DNA from: Methylobacillus sp. MM3
GTDB lineage: Bacteria > Pseudomonadota > Gammaproteobacteria > Burkholderiales > Methylophilaceae
Assembly (NCBI RefSeq): GCF_001645185.1
Contig: NZ_LXTQ01000057.1
Coordinates: 62,001-126,000 of the forward strand
Length of the DNA stretch: 64,000 nt
Direction: 5' to 3'
Position 1 is the first letter of the stretch. Each line of letters begins with the position of its first letter. Position numbers and translations under genes: made by a program. Under the pieces are notes generated by a model that saw only the letters and a program-made list of their open reading frames with translations, made no database searches and was not told where the DNA came from. Positions 12,596 through 21,898 of the stretch are shown here, piece after piece.

Positions 12596-12625
12596 TTGAA
12601 ACGGCTTCTCAATTCAGTTTAGAAT
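12596..12625 (+). promoter_or_regulatory. Promoter for ftsH
   Basis: TTGAAA at 12596-12601 and TAGAAT at 12620-12625 are separated by 18 bp, about 36 bp before the ftsH start. The -35 overlaps a short TTTCAAA/TTTGAAA inverted repeat at the end of rlmE. Confidence 0.6.
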
Positions 12626-12661
12626 GAAATCTGCTTTTCCCATATATCAAGGAACGGGACA

Positions 12662-14554
12662 TTGAACAATATCGTGAAGAACATCGCCATCTGGCTGATC
12701 GTGGCTCTGGTGTTGATGACGGTTTTCAACCAGTTCGGCATCAAGAAGGCCGATGAGACACAGGTCGTCTATTCGCAGTTCATCGATGAGGTGAAGCAGG
12801 GGCGGATCGCCAAGGTGACAATAGACGGACGCGTGCTGCGCGGCGTAACCGAGGATGGCAAGCGGTTCAACACCTATGCGCCTTCCGACCCCTGGCTGGT
12901 CTCCGATTTGCTGAAGAACAACGTGGTCGTCGAAGCCAAGCCGGATGAAGAGCCGTCGCTGCTGATGAACATTTTCGTGTCCTGGTTCCCGATGCTGCTG
13001 CTGATCGCGGTGTGGGTGTTCTTCATGCGGCAGATGCAAGGCGGCGGGCGCGGCGGCGCGTTCTCGTTCGGCAAGAGCCGTGCGCGCATGCTCGATGAAA
13101 ACAGCAATCAGGTGACTTTTGCCGATGTGGCCGGTTGCGATGAAGCCAAGGAAGAGGTCGGCGAACTCGTCGAATTCCTGCGTGACCCGTCCAAGTTCCA
13201 GAAGCTGGGCGGTCGTATTCCGCGCGGCGTGCTGATGGTGGGTAATCCGGGTACCGGTAAAACCTTGCTGGCTCGCGCGATTGCGGGCGAAGCCAAGGTG
13301 CCATTTTTCAGCATTTCCGGCTCCGACTTCGTTGAAATGTTCGTCGGCGTCGGTGCTGCTCGTGTGCGCGACATGTTCGAGCAAGCCAAAAAAAGCGCCC
13401 CTTGCATCATCTTCATCGATGAAATCGATGCGGTCGGCCGCCAGCGCGGCGCCGGCCTCGGCGGCGGCAACGACGAGCGCGAACAGACGCTGAATCAACT
13501 GCTGGTCGAGATGGATGGTTTTGAAGGTACGGTAGGTGTGATCGTCATCGCCGCGACCAACCGTCCGGACGTGCTTGATCCGGCGCTGCTGCGTCCCGGC
13601 CGTTTCGACCGTCAGGTGGTGGTGCCGCTGCCGGATATCCGCGGCCGCGAACAGATTCTCATGGTGCATATGCGCAAGGTGCCTATTGCACCTGACGTCA
13701 AGGCCGACATCATTGCGCGCGGTACGCCCGGTTTCTCCGGCGCCGATCTTGCCAATCTGGTCAACGAGGCTGCCTTGTTCGCCGCGCGCGGCAACAAGCG
13801 CCTGGTGGACATGGAAGATTTCGAGCGCGCCAAGGACAAGATCATGATGGGCGCCGAGCGCCGCAGCATGGTGATGAGCGAGGACGAAAAGCGCAATACC
13901 GCCTATCACGAGTCCGGCCATGCGGTGGTCGCCAAGCTGCTGCCCAAGTCCGACCCGGTGCACAAGGTCACTATCATCCCGCGCGGTCGCGCACTGGGTG
14001 TGACCATGCAGTTGCCGGAAGAAGACCGCTACGCCTATGACCGCGAGTTCCTCATGAATCGCATTGCGATCATGTTCGGCGGCCGTATCGCCGAAGAGAT
14101 TTTCATGAACCAGATGACTACCGGCGCCAGCAACGATTTCGAACGTGCCACGCAACTCGCGCGCGACATGGTGACGCGCTACGGCATGTCCGATGCGCTC
14201 GGCCCGATGGTCTACGGTGAAAACGAAGGCGAAGTATTCCTCGGCCGTTCGGTGACGACGCACAAGAACATGTCGGAAGAAACCATGCGCCAGGTGGACG
14301 GCGAAATCCGCCGTATCATCGACCAGCAATATGGCTTGGCGCGCAAGCTGCTCGAGGATAACCGCGACAAGGTGGAGGCAATGACCGCCGCGCTGCTGGA
14401 GTGGGAAACCATCGATGCCGAACAGATCGATGACATCATGGCTGGCCGCTCTCCGCGTCCGCCCAAGCCGAGCCAGAGTTCGCCGACTACGCCTCGCGAT
14501 AGCGGCGGTCCTTCGGCGGCTGCGCCAACGGCTCGGCCGGCTCAGGAAGCCTGA
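12662..14554 (+). CDS. ftsH: ATP-dependent zinc metalloprotease FtsH
   Basis: 630 residues. The start is TTG at 12662, preceded by AAGGAACGGGACA; no suitable ATG lies in that position. Two membrane segments (about residues 6-24 and 100-120) flank a periplasmic loop. The AAA domain has Walker [14 protein letters not shown] and Walker [12 protein letters not shown], and the protease domain has the zinc motif HESGH in [11 protein letters not shown] near residue 416. FtsH forms a membrane hexamer that degrades membrane and short-lived soluble proteins. A strong terminator follows. Confidence 0.97.
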   Translation: MNNIVKNIAIWLIVALVLMTVFNQFGIKKADETQVVYSQFIDEVKQGRIAKVTIDGRVLRGVTEDGKRFNTYAPSDPWLVSDLLKNNVVVEAKPDEEPSLLMNIFVSWFPMLLLIAVWVFFMRQMQGGGRGGAFSFGKSRARMLDENSNQVTFADVAGCDEAKEEVGELVEFLRDPSKFQKLGGRIPRGVLMVGNPGTGKTLLARAIAGEAKVPFFSISGSDFVEMFVGVGAARVRDMFEQAKKSAPCIIFIDEIDAVGRQRGAGLGGGNDEREQTLNQLLVEMDGFEGTVGVIVIAATNRPDVLDPALLRPGRFDRQVVVPLPDIRGREQILMVHMRKVPIAPDVKADIIARGTPGFSGADLANLVNEAALFAARGNKRLVDMEDFERAKDKIMMGAERRSMVMSEDEKRNTAYHESGHAVVAKLLPKSDPVHKVTIIPRGRALGVTMQLPEEDRYAYDREFLMNRIAIMFGGRIAEEIFMNQMTTGASNDFERATQLARDMVTRYGMSDALGPMVYGENEGEVFLGRSVTTHKNMSEETMRQVDGEIRRIIDQQYGLARKLLEDNRDKVEAMTAALLEWETIDAEQIDDIMAGRSPRPPKPSQSSPTTPRDSGGPSAAAPTARPAQEA

Positions 14555-14571
14555 TCTTTCAACTTGAATGC

Positions 14572-14599
14572 AGGCGTGGGTAATCCCCACGCCTTTTTT
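14572..14599 (+). terminator. Terminator after ftsH, abutting folP
   Basis: AGGCGTGGG (14572-14580) pairs with CCCACGCCT (14586-14594) over a 5-nt loop, followed by a run of T. The T-run ends only 4 bp before the folP ATG at 14604. Confidence 0.85.
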
Positions 14600-14603
14600 A
14601 TTG

Positions 14604-15431
14604 ATGAAACTGACTTGCGGAAAATTTGAGCTCGACCTCACGCAGCCTCGCGTGATGGGCATCGTCAACGTGACGCCGGACTCATTCTCGGACGGCGGCA
14701 AGTTTGCTGTGGCAGAGTTGGCCGTCGCACATGGCATGGAACTGGTTGGCCACGGCGCGGACATTCTCGATATTGGCGGGGAATCCACGCGCCCCGGTGC
14801 AATACCCGTGCCGCTGGACGAGGAGCTGCGCCGCGTGATTCCGGTGATCGAGGCCCTGGCTGCCAAGACGTGCGTGCCTATCTCCATCGACACCTACAAG
14901 CCGGAAGTGATGAAAGCGGCGATTGGGGCGGGTGCCTCCATCGTCAATGACGTTTTCGCCTTGCAGCAGCCGGGTGCGTTGGAGGTGGTTGCCGCAAGCA
15001 ATGCCGGCGTCTGCCTGATGCATAGCCAGGGTACGCCGCAGACCATGCAGCTCGACCCACAATATCAGGACGTGGTGCGCGAAGTGCATGATTTTCTGCG
15101 CGACCGGATGGCGGCTTGCGAAGCGCATGGCATCGGCCGCGAGCGCATCGTGCTCGACCCGGGTTTCGGTTTCGGCAAGCGCAGCATGCACAATGTTGCA
15201 TTGTTGCGGGATTTGAAAACCCTGCGCGAGCTGGGTCAGCCGCTCCTGGTCGGCCTGTCGCGCAAGTCGGTGCTGGGGCAACTGACCGGCAACGATGTGG
15301 ACGCACGCCTGCATGCCAGTTTGGCCGCTGCGGTGATCTCGGCAATGAAAGGCGCTAGAATCGTGCGTGTCCATGACGTCAAGGCGACCGTGGACGCGCT
15401 TCGAATTGTTACAGCAGTGGAAGGTTTATGA
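14604..15431 (+). CDS. folP: Dihydropteroate synthase FolP
   Basis: 275 residues from ATG 14604 ([19 protein letters not shown]); an ATG at 14568 lies in the same frame but inside the terminator stem. Motifs are [52 protein letters not shown] and VGLSRKS. The enzyme joins p-aminobenzoate to the pterin pyrophosphate in folate synthesis. No good Shine-Dalgarno precedes the ATG because the terminator T-run occupies that position. It overlaps glmM by 4 bp (ATGA), as in many proteobacteria. Confidence 0.95.
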   Translation: MKLTCGKFELDLTQPRVMGIVNVTPDSFSDGGKFAVAELAVAHGMELVGHGADILDIGGESTRPGAIPVPLDEELRRVIPVIEALAAKTCVPISIDTYKPEVMKAAIGAGASIVNDVFALQQPGALEVVAASNAGVCLMHSQGTPQTMQLDPQYQDVVREVHDFLRDRMAACEAHGIGRERIVLDPGFGFGKRSMHNVALLRDLKTLRELGQPLLVGLSRKSVLGQLTGNDVDARLHASLAAAVISAMKGARIVRVHDVKATVDALRIVTAVEGL

Positions 15432-16789
15432 GCAGAAAATATTTTGGTACCGACGGCATACGCGGCAGGGTTGGCGATGCTCCGATCACGCCCGATTTCG
15501 TGATGCGTCTGGGCTATGCCGCCGGTCGCGTTTTGACCGGCATCGACAGCCATCTGGCGGCGGGTGCGCATCCGTCGGTATTGATCGGCAAGGACACCCG
15601 TATTTCCGGTTACATGCTGGAATCCGCATTGCAGGCGGGGCTTTCCGCTGCCGGCGTGGATGTCTTGCTGACCGGCCCGATGCCGACGCCTGCCGTGGCT
15701 CATCTCACGCGCGCGCTGCGCGCACAGGCGGGGATCGTCATTTCGGCTTCGCATAATCCTTTTGAGGATAACGGCATAAAATTTTTCTCGGCCGACGGTA
15801 GCAAATTGCCCGATGCCATCGAACATGCCATCGAGGCTGAGCTGGAAAAACCAATGCAGGTGATGCCCTCCGACAAGCTGGGCAAGGCGCGCCGCATCAA
15901 CGACGCGGCCGGCCGGTACGTCGAATTCTGTAAAAGTACTTTCCCGCACATGCTTGATCTGCGCGGGCTCAAGATCGTGCTGGATTGCGCGCATGGTGCG
16001 ACCTATCACGTCGCGCCGGACGTATTCCACGAACTGGGTGCGGAGGTCATTTCCATCGGCAACCATCCGGACGGCGTGAACATCAATGACGGCTGCGGCT
16101 CCACGCACCCGCATGCGCTGAGCGACAAGGTGCTGCGCCATGGTGCCGATCTCGGAATTGCCTTCGACGGCGACGGCGATCGGGTGATCATGGTTGACGC
16201 GGCGGGCCATCTGCTCGATGGCGATCAATTGCTGTATATCATTGCCGCGTACCGCAAGCAGGCCGGTACGCTCGGCGGCGGCGTGGTGGGTACGCTGATG
16301 AGCAATCTCGGTTTCGAGCACGCGCTGGCGAGGCTGGATATCCCTTTCGCCCGCGCCAAGGTCGGTGACCGCTACGTGCTGGAGCTGATGAACGAAAAAG
16401 GCTGGCTGCTCGGCGGCGAGAATTCCGGCCACATCCTGTGTCTCGACAAGCACAGCAGCGGCGATGGCATCATTTCCGCGCTGCAAGTGCTGCATGCCGT
16501 GCGGGAAAGCGGAATACCCCTGCATGAGCTGGCTGCCGGACTGACGCTTTATCCTCAAGTGCTGGTCAATGTCGTGGTGCGTCAACGTATCGATCTGGAT
16601 GGAAATGCCGATATTCAACAGGCCGTCATGGCTGCGGAAAGCGAACTGAATGGCTGCGGCCGTGTGTTGCTGCGACCTTCCGGTACCGAGCCCAAGGTGC
16701 GGGTGATGGTGGAGGGGCAGCAGCGCGAGCAGGTCGAGGCCCTGGCGCAGCGGATCGCCGATGCTGTTCGTAGTGCTGCCTTGCTGTAA
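15428..16789 (+). CDS. glmM: Phosphoglucosamine mutase GlmM
   Basis: 453 residues, typical length. Phosphoserine motif [19 protein letters not shown], metal loop [12 protein letters not shown], sugar-binding GENSGH and phosphate-binding [11 protein letters not shown] are all present. It interconverts glucosamine-6-P and glucosamine-1-P for UDP-GlcNAc synthesis, hence peptidoglycan and LPS. Translationally coupled to folP. Confidence 0.97.
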   Translation: MSRKYFGTDGIRGRVGDAPITPDFVMRLGYAAGRVLTGIDSHLAAGAHPSVLIGKDTRISGYMLESALQAGLSAAGVDVLLTGPMPTPAVAHLTRALRAQAGIVISASHNPFEDNGIKFFSADGSKLPDAIEHAIEAELEKPMQVMPSDKLGKARRINDAAGRYVEFCKSTFPHMLDLRGLKIVLDCAHGATYHVAPDVFHELGAEVISIGNHPDGVNINDGCGSTHPHALSDKVLRHGADLGIAFDGDGDRVIMVDAAGHLLDGDQLLYIIAAYRKQAGTLGGGVVGTLMSNLGFEHALARLDIPFARAKVGDRYVLELMNEKGWLLGGENSGHILCLDKHSSGDGIISALQVLHAVRESGIPLHELAAGLTLYPQVLVNVVVRQRIDLDGNADIQQAVMAAESELNGCGRVLLRPSGTEPKVRVMVEGQQREQVEALAQRIADAVRSAALL

Positions 16790-16834
16790 CAAGGCTTTCT
16801 TCTAAGCGACATCAATTGTTCACACTCCCATGGG

Positions 16835-18037
16835 ATGCTCGCTCCCATGGGAATCACACTCGAAACTTCCATCGCCGCGCTCGCGCGCGGTAGTCTCAAT
16901 CTCAGCCTGGTTACCGAAACCTGGCCGCCGGAGATTAATGGCGTTGCCATGACGCTCTCCCGGCTGGCGGAGGGGCTGGTCGCGCGCAACTGGCAAGTCG
17001 ATATCATCCGGCCACGCCAGAGCGGTGAAGCCGCCGCGCCGAACGGGGCGGCCCTTAATCATCTGCTGGTGCCCGGCCTGCCCATCCCCGGATATGCCGG
17101 ATTGCGTTTCGGCCTGCCGGTCACGGCGCGGCTAGAGCGCGCCTGGTCGGCGCGCCGGCCAGACGTGGTGCATATCGCCACGGAAGGGCCGTTGGGCTGG
17201 GCGGCGCTGAAAGTGGCGCGTCGCATGCAGATCCCCGTCACCACGACGTTTCATACCAATTTCCATCGCTATTGCCGGCACTACCGGCTGGGCTGGTTGC
17301 GCGGCGCCGTGACGCGGCATCTGCGCACGCTGCATAACCAGTCTGCCTATACCATGGTGCCCGACGCGATATTGCGACAGACATTGCAGCAGGAAGGCTA
17401 TTGCAATGTGGTCGTGCTGGGGCGCGGCGTGGATGCCGGGCTGTTCGATCCGGCACGTCGCAATCCCGCATTGCGCGCAGCTTGGGGCGTTGAGGGTGAA
17501 GCTCCGGTAGCCATCCATGTCGGCCGGATGGCTCCGGAAAAGAATCTGGGCGTCGTGGCGCAGGCGTTCGAGCAATTGTTGCTCCGTCAGCCCAACGCCC
17601 GCATGGTCTGGGTGGGCGAAGGCCCACAGCTTGCCAGAATGCAGCGGCGGTATCCGCAGCACATTTTCGCCGGCTCCCGGCGAGGCATCGATCTGGCCGA
17701 GCATTACGCTTCTGCGGATATTTTTCTTTTCCCGAGCTTGACGGAAACCTATGGCAACGTCGTACCCGAAGCGATGGCGAGCGGCCTTGCAGTGGTGGCC
17801 TATGACTATGCGGCTGCGGCGATGCATATCGAACATCGCAAAAACGGACTGCTGGCGCCCTATGGCGATACCGAAGCCTTTATGCGGCGCGTTTCTGGCC
17901 TGGCGAGCGATGCGAGGCAGATTCGTCAACTGGGCGCCGAAGCACGAGAGGCTGTGATGGCCAATTCATGGGAGACGGTCGGGGGAATTTTTGAAAACTA
18001 CCTGCATCTCGCGATGCAAGGAGGTCGAAATGAATAG
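16835..18037 (+). CDS. GT4-family glycosyltransferase, probably lipid-directed
   Basis: 400 residues with GT-B fold features: N-terminal acceptor domain (LNLSLVTETWPPEINGVA), central TTTFHTNFHRYCRHY, and C-terminal nucleotide-sugar site with AIHVGRMAPEKNLGVV and the EX7E motif in LTETYGNVVPEAMASG. The pattern resembles the SQD2/PimB/diacylglycerol glycosyltransferase branch of GT4. The start is uncertain: ATG 16835 or 16847, each lying in a copy of CTCCCATGGGA. It overlaps the PAP2 gene by 8 bp, and a phospholipase C-like gene and dgkA follow, which points to glycolipid or phospholipid work. The exact donor and acceptor are unknown. Confidence 0.85.
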   Translation: MLAPMGITLETSIAALARGSLNLSLVTETWPPEINGVAMTLSRLAEGLVARNWQVDIIRPRQSGEAAAPNGAALNHLLVPGLPIPGYAGLRFGLPVTARLERAWSARRPDVVHIATEGPLGWAALKVARRMQIPVTTTFHTNFHRYCRHYRLGWLRGAVTRHLRTLHNQSAYTMVPDAILRQTLQQEGYCNVVVLGRGVDAGLFDPARRNPALRAAWGVEGEAPVAIHVGRMAPEKNLGVVAQAFEQLLLRQPNARMVWVGEGPQLARMQRRYPQHIFAGSRRGIDLAEHYASADIFLFPSLTETYGNVVPEAMASGLAVVAYDYAAAAMHIEHRKNGLLAPYGDTEAFMRRVSGLASDARQIRQLGAEAREAVMANSWETVGGIFENYLHLAMQGGRNE

Positions 18038-18563
18038 GGTAAATCTATACCTGCATCGCATGCATGCATTCGATGCTTCGCTTTGCGTCAGCCTGAACCG
18101 CACCAGTCGCCACCGTTGGGTATGCCTGGCATTCCGGCTGATCAGCCGGTTGGGCGACGGGGTGTTCTGGTACACCGTGATGCTGGGCATCGTTCTGGCC
18201 GATCCGGTTGACGGATGGCTGCCGGCATTGCATATGGCGCTGGCCGGATTGAGCGGCACGCTGGTCTACAAATGGCTCAAGGGCAAGACCTTGCGTCCGC
18301 GGCCTTACGAAGTGCACCAGGCCATCCATGTGGCGGGCGCGCCGCTGGACCGATTCAGCTTTCCTTCCGGCCACACCCTGCATGCGGTGGTGTTCTGTAG
18401 CGTCGGACTGACGTACTTTCCGGCGCTGGCCTGGCTGCTGCTGCCGTTTACGGTGCTGGTGGCGCTTTCCCGGCTGGTGCTCGGGCTGCATTATCCCAGC
18501 GATGTGCTGGCGGGTGCGGTCATCGGCGCGTTGATCGCAAGCGCTTCTTTCCTGCTGATATAG
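18030..18563 (+). CDS. PAP2-family lipid phosphatase
   Basis: 177 residues from ATG 18030, which follows the strong ribosome site AAGGAGG. Motifs KTLRPRPYE, FSFPSGHTLH and SRLVLGLHYPSDVLAG are complete, unlike the PAP2 gene at 3087. Four to five membrane helices are visible. It is translationally coupled to the glycosyltransferase upstream. A plausible role is making diacylglycerol from phosphatidate for the neighbouring glycosyltransferase, or undecaprenyl phosphate recycling. Its last 73 bp overlap the convergent phospholipase C-like gene. Confidence 0.88.
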   Translation: MNRVNLYLHRMHAFDASLCVSLNRTSRHRWVCLAFRLISRLGDGVFWYTVMLGIVLADPVDGWLPALHMALAGLSGTLVYKWLKGKTLRPRPYEVHQAIHVAGAPLDRFSFPSGHTLHAVVFCSVGLTYFPALAWLLLPFTVLVALSRLVLGLHYPSDVLAGAVIGALIASASFLLI

Positions 18564-19405
18564 GCAGCTCCGCCCGCCTGCGGCATGAACAGGGCCACGG
18601 GCGCCGGATGGCGCTCGTTCAGTTGTGCCAGGCTGAAATGGCGCAATTCGCGCAGCGTTTCGGGCGCGTGCCTGGGGTCGGCTTCCCAGGAGGGGAGAGA
18701 CCCTTCAAGCACGACGTCGATCTTCTCCAGCATCGCTTGCGTTTGAGAGACGTAGTAAACGAAATGCTCGAACACGCGCCGGTCGAGGCGCCGGAAGGTG
18801 CTATACAGGATGTGAGGCAACCGCGCGGTGCGCAGCAGGCGATCGGCGTTTGCCAATCGGACGATCGCTTTCTCGGCGCGATGCGACGTGCAGCGGAAGC
18901 GGCGCGCGACGATGGGCGCCAACGTGGCGCAATGGTCGCGCAACAGGCGGTGCGGCGAGGTCGTCACCATGTCGGCGATATGCGCATCCACGGCCCATTC
19001 GCTGGTGACATGCGTGAGCAAGGTCTTATCGAACCACATGGCTTCATGCGCCGGGACGAAGTGGTTGTGGGCCACGACATCCACCAGCAGGTGGCTGGCA
19101 TAGCCCAACGCCACGGCGGATTCCTCGTCGTTGCGCGCACCGCGCATGAGTGCCTGGATATGATCCCAGCGATGGGTGTCTCGGAATGCGGGGGAAATCA
19201 GCGCGAGGTCGGGCAGGCAGGCGCCGGCCATCACCAGTTCGGGAAATTTCTGCACCGCGCGGCGCAGGTTGGGGTCTGCCAGCGGCAGCGTCCACAATAG
19301 CCACTGCGCGAAATAAACGTGTGTCAGCAGGCCCCATGCGTGGGCGTCGGCGCTTTGCAGCAGAAGCGGCGGTAGCCATAGCAACAAATAGCGTCGTCCA
19401 TTCAT
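18491..19405 (-). CDS. Exported Zn-dependent phospholipase C-like protein
   Basis: 304 residues from the only ATG (19405); a TTG at 19414 is in frame. MNGRRYLLLWLPPLLLQSADAHA is a signal peptide; cleavage after AHA would leave Trp as the mature N-terminus followed by GLLTH. That fits the Zn-dependent PLC family (PF00882), in which the N-terminal Trp and a nearby His bind zinc. Further metal-type residues are in HRWDHIQ, GYASHLLVDVVAHNHFVPAHE and SEWAVDAH. Such enzymes hydrolyse phospholipids to diacylglycerol and a phosphorylated head group. Two phased PHO-type boxes lie directly upstream. The assignment is by motif pattern; the substrate is unproven. Confidence 0.72.
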   Translation of the reverse strand: MNGRRYLLLWLPPLLLQSADAHAWGLLTHVYFAQWLLWTLPLADPNLRRAVQKFPELVMAGACLPDLALISPAFRDTHRWDHIQALMRGARNDEESAVALGYASHLLVDVVAHNHFVPAHEAMWFDKTLLTHVTSEWAVDAHIADMVTTSPHRLLRDHCATLAPIVARRFRCTSHRAEKAIVRLANADRLLRTARLPHILYSTFRRLDRRVFEHFVYYVSQTQAMLEKIDVVLEGSLPSWEADPRHAPETLRELRHFSLAQLNERHPAPVALFMPQAGGAAYISRKEALAINAPMTAPASTSLG

Positions 19406-19412
19406 GAGCCGC

Positions 19413-19468
19413 AATGTGCCGTGCCGAAGTGAAAATACCGTGACAGGCGGGTGATTTTATCGTGACAG
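19413..19468 (-). promoter_or_regulatory. Tandem PHO-type boxes upstream of the phospholipase C-like gene
   Basis: Read on the minus strand, CTGTCACGATAAAATCAC (19451-19468) and CTGTCACGGTATTTTCAC (19429-19446) start 22 bp apart, giving four TCAC half-sites at exact 11-bp intervals, the PhoB spacing. Ten bp below the proximal box is CACATT (19413-19418), a poor but correctly placed -10. Transcription would then start at about the ATG, implying a leaderless or very short-leader mRNA. Confidence 0.6.
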
Positions 19469-19512
19469 CGCGGGGCTGCTATACTCCGCGAGAATTGAAA
19501 TCAGGGGTGATA

Positions 19513-19881
19513 ATGGAAAGTCCGTTCAAGGGAAAAACCGGCCTGCGCCGGTTGATCAATGCATTCGGCTATTCGATGGCAGGCTTGAAGGCCGCCTATC
19601 AGAACGAGGACGCTTTCCGGCAGGAAGTCAGGCTGGCGATCGTCCTGCTGCCGCTGGCTTTCTATCTTGAGCATGAGGCCATCGGCCGCGCGCTGATGGT
19701 GGGCAGCGTACTGCTGGTGATCATGGTGGAACTGCTGAATTCCGCGGTCGAAGCGACAGTGGACCGCATTTCACTGGAGAATCATCTGCTGGCCAAGCGG
19801 GCCAAGGATATCGGCAGCGCGGCGGTATTTGTCAGCCTGGTCAATCTGGCTGCGGTCTGGGGGCTGGTGCTATGGGGGTGA
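19513..19881 (+). CDS. dgkA: Diacylglycerol kinase DgkA
   Basis: 122 residues from ATG 19513, with AGGGGTG just upstream. The N-terminal GLRRLINAFGYSMAGLKAAYQNEDAFRQE and the core MVELLNSAVEATVDRIS...AKRAKDIGSAAVF are typical of E. coli-type DgkA, with three membrane helices. It phosphorylates diacylglycerol to phosphatidate in the inner membrane, recycling lipid turnover products. A -10 TATACT lies at 19480-19485. It is divergent from the phospholipase C-like gene, whose product would be diacylglycerol. Confidence 0.95.
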   Translation: MESPFKGKTGLRRLINAFGYSMAGLKAAYQNEDAFRQEVRLAIVLLPLAFYLEHEAIGRALMVGSVLLVIMVELLNSAVEATVDRISLENHLLAKRAKDIGSAAVFVSLVNLAAVWGLVLWG

Positions 19882-19959
19882 ACTGAGTGCATCGCATGCG
19901 CAGGCGCGAACACCAGCGCGACAGATTGCCGTTAACTTGTCTCCTGTAGCATCGCCGCT

Positions 19960-19993
19960 CCGTAACTTTTCCGTAACATTTCCCCATTAATCT
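19960..19993 (+). promoter_or_regulatory. PHO-like direct repeat and -10 before the SiaA-like gene
   Basis: CCGTAACTTTTCCGTAAC (19960-19977) is two identical 7-mers spaced 11 bp. TAATCT follows after exactly 10 bp (19988-19993). Each half matches CTGTCAC at five of seven positions; the half-site CTGTAAC also occurs in the pstS box of this window. Weaker than the other sites. Confidence 0.35.
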
Positions 19994-20035
19994 TGACGAC
20001 TCATTGTTTAAGGCCGCTAGCGCCTTGGAGTCTTC

Positions 20036-21319
20036 ATGTTAAATGCTTCTGCAATTGCCGAATCCCGGGCCGGACTGGCCGAGATCGAATCGGAATACAT
20101 TGCGCGTAGTCTTCTGCGGGCGGCCCCCATCGTTACCCCGCAGCAAACCAACGACGAAGTCCTGCAACTCCTGACCGAGCATCCCGAGGTGATCGGCCTG
20201 CCGGTGGTGGAAAACGGCAAGCCCATCGGTCTCATCAACCGCAACATCTTCATGGACGGGCTGGCCAAGCCGTTTCGCCGCGAGCTCTATGGCCGCAAGA
20301 GCTGCATCGCCTTCATGGACAAGCAGCCGCTGATCGTCGACGAGAACATGAGCATCCAGGAATTGAGTTTCAAGGTGGTCGGCGCGGGCGGCAAGACGCT
20401 GAACGACGGCTTTGTGATCACCGGCGATGCAAGACAATACCTGGGTGTCGGTACCGGCGAAGACCTGGTGCGCGTGGTAACGCATTTGCAGGCCGAGAAA
20501 AACCGGCTGGTGATGGAGAGCATCAACTACGCCAGCGTGATCCAGAAATCCTTCCTGCGCGCCTCGCGCGAGGACATGGCGGCCTCGCTGTCCGACTACT
20601 TCATGCACTGGGAGCCGCGCGACAAGGTCGGCGGCGATTACTACTTCTGCAAGAAATTCGATGACGGTTTTTTCATTGCACTCATCGACTGTACCGGCCA
20701 CGGCGTGCCGGGCGCTTTCATGACGCTGATCATGGCGTCTTTCCTCGATCACCTCCTGCTGGAAGATAACCGCCACGACCCGGCCGGTGCGCTGGCGTTG
20801 ATGAACCGCAAGGTAAAGACGGCGCTGGGCCAGATCGGCGAACAGAATATCGTGCCTATCGACGAGTCGCGTTTTGCCAAGATGACCGATAAGGAACAAT
20901 CCGACGACGGCATGGATACCGCGTTCTGCTGGGTCAGCCTGGAGCAGGGCAGGATGATTTACGCCGGCGCCAAGACGCCGCTGTTCCTGCTGCAGCCCGG
21001 TGCAACTGAAGTGACGCTGATCGACGGCGACAAGAAAGGCGTCGGCTACGTCGAAACGCCGATGGATTATGTCTGGACCAATCGGGAGGTTGCCCTGTCC
21101 AAAGGGACGCGCGTTTACCTGACCACCGACGGCATCATCGACCAGATCGGCGGACCCAAGGACATCGCGTTCGGCAAACGCCGCTTTTCGGCGTTGTTGC
21201 TGGAGCACGGCGCCAAACCGATGGAGGAGCAGGAAGCCATCATCATGCGGGCGTTCTACGAGTATCAGGGTACGCAGCGCCGCCGCGATGACGTCAGCCT
21301 GCTCGGCTTTACCGTTTAA
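20036..21319 (+). CDS. CBS-pair SpoIIE-type PP2C phosphatase, SiaA-like position
   Basis: 427 residues. Residues about 20-160 form a tandem CBS-like module (LPVVENGKPIGLINR, ELYGRKSCIAFMDKQPLIV, YLGVGTGEDLVRVV) very similar to the module in the EAL-CBS-GGDEF protein at 28042. Residues about 190-425 form a SpoIIE phosphatase with metal motifs KVGGDYYF, LIDCTGHGVPGAFMT, TTDGIIDQ and RRRDDVSLLGF. In the Pseudomonas SiaABCD system the SiaA phosphatase dephosphorylates SiaC; here siaB- and siaC-like genes follow directly. This protein is soluble, unlike the membrane-bound SiaA. ATG follows CTTGGAGTCTTC. Confidence 0.88.
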   Translation: MLNASAIAESRAGLAEIESEYIARSLLRAAPIVTPQQTNDEVLQLLTEHPEVIGLPVVENGKPIGLINRNIFMDGLAKPFRRELYGRKSCIAFMDKQPLIVDENMSIQELSFKVVGAGGKTLNDGFVITGDARQYLGVGTGEDLVRVVTHLQAEKNRLVMESINYASVIQKSFLRASREDMAASLSDYFMHWEPRDKVGGDYYFCKKFDDGFFIALIDCTGHGVPGAFMTLIMASFLDHLLLEDNRHDPAGALALMNRKVKTALGQIGEQNIVPIDESRFAKMTDKEQSDDGMDTAFCWVSLEQGRMIYAGAKTPLFLLQPGATEVTLIDGDKKGVGYVETPMDYVWTNREVALSKGTRVYLTTDGIIDQIGGPKDIAFGKRRFSALLLEHGAKPMEEQEAIIMRAFYEYQGTQRRRDDVSLLGFTV

Positions 21320-21331
21320 TCAGGGATCACC

Positions 21332-21889
21332 ATGCAACTCGATTTATTCAGCGTATTCCGCAACACCGCCGACTTCAACGGCGTGCTTTTCTATTACAAC
21401 GGTAGCTTGTCGCAGAACGTCATTGCGACCATGGGCGACGCGCTGAAACAGCGGCTCGAAAGCCAGGATACCAGCGGCCCCAAGTCGCGCAGGCTGTTTT
21501 CCAGTTTCATCGAAATGGTGCAGAACGCGCTGCACTATTCGCCCGATGCGCCGGATTCCGCAGGCGAGAAGGTCGGCGCTATTGCGGTAGGAAAGCGCGA
21601 CGACAAGTACTTCATCGTGTGCGGCAATCTGGTGGAACAGCAGCACGTGGAGCGCATCCGGCAAAAGATCGAGCCGCTGCGCAACATGACCATGGACGAA
21701 ATCAAGAAGGCTTATCGCGAGCAACTCAAGAACGACCATCACAGCGAAGAGGACGGCGTCAGCAAAGGCGCGGGACTGGGTTTCCTGACGCTGGCACGCG
21801 ATGCCTCAGAACCCATCGAGTATTCGCTGACCCCGGTTGACGGGCACGAAAGCGAACTCGCCTATTTCTATCTCAAAGCGACCGTATAA
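21332..21889 (+). CDS. siaB: SiaB-family protein kinase
   Basis: 185 residues. It lies 12 bp after the phosphatase. FSSFIEMVQNALHYSPDAP resembles the N-box of GHKL ATPases, and EEDGVSKGAGLGFLTLARDA resembles the later glycine-rich lid. This is the pattern of the small SiaB kinase that phosphorylates SiaC. Order phosphatase-kinase-substrate is the same as siaA-siaB-siaC. No membrane segment. Confidence 0.8.
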   Translation: MQLDLFSVFRNTADFNGVLFYYNGSLSQNVIATMGDALKQRLESQDTSGPKSRRLFSSFIEMVQNALHYSPDAPDSAGEKVGAIAVGKRDDKYFIVCGNLVEQQHVERIRQKIEPLRNMTMDEIKKAYREQLKNDHHSEEDGVSKGAGLGFLTLARDASEPIEYSLTPVDGHESELAYFYLKATV

Positions 21890-21898
21890 GGAGTCACC

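Noticed and set aside
14568-14603. ATG 14568 as the folP start
   Set aside because: The extra 12 residues do not match the family and would be encoded inside the terminator stem.
12647-14893. Long open frame antisense to ftsH (748 codons)
   Set aside because: Mirror of ftsH codon bias; no recognisable domain or ribosome site.
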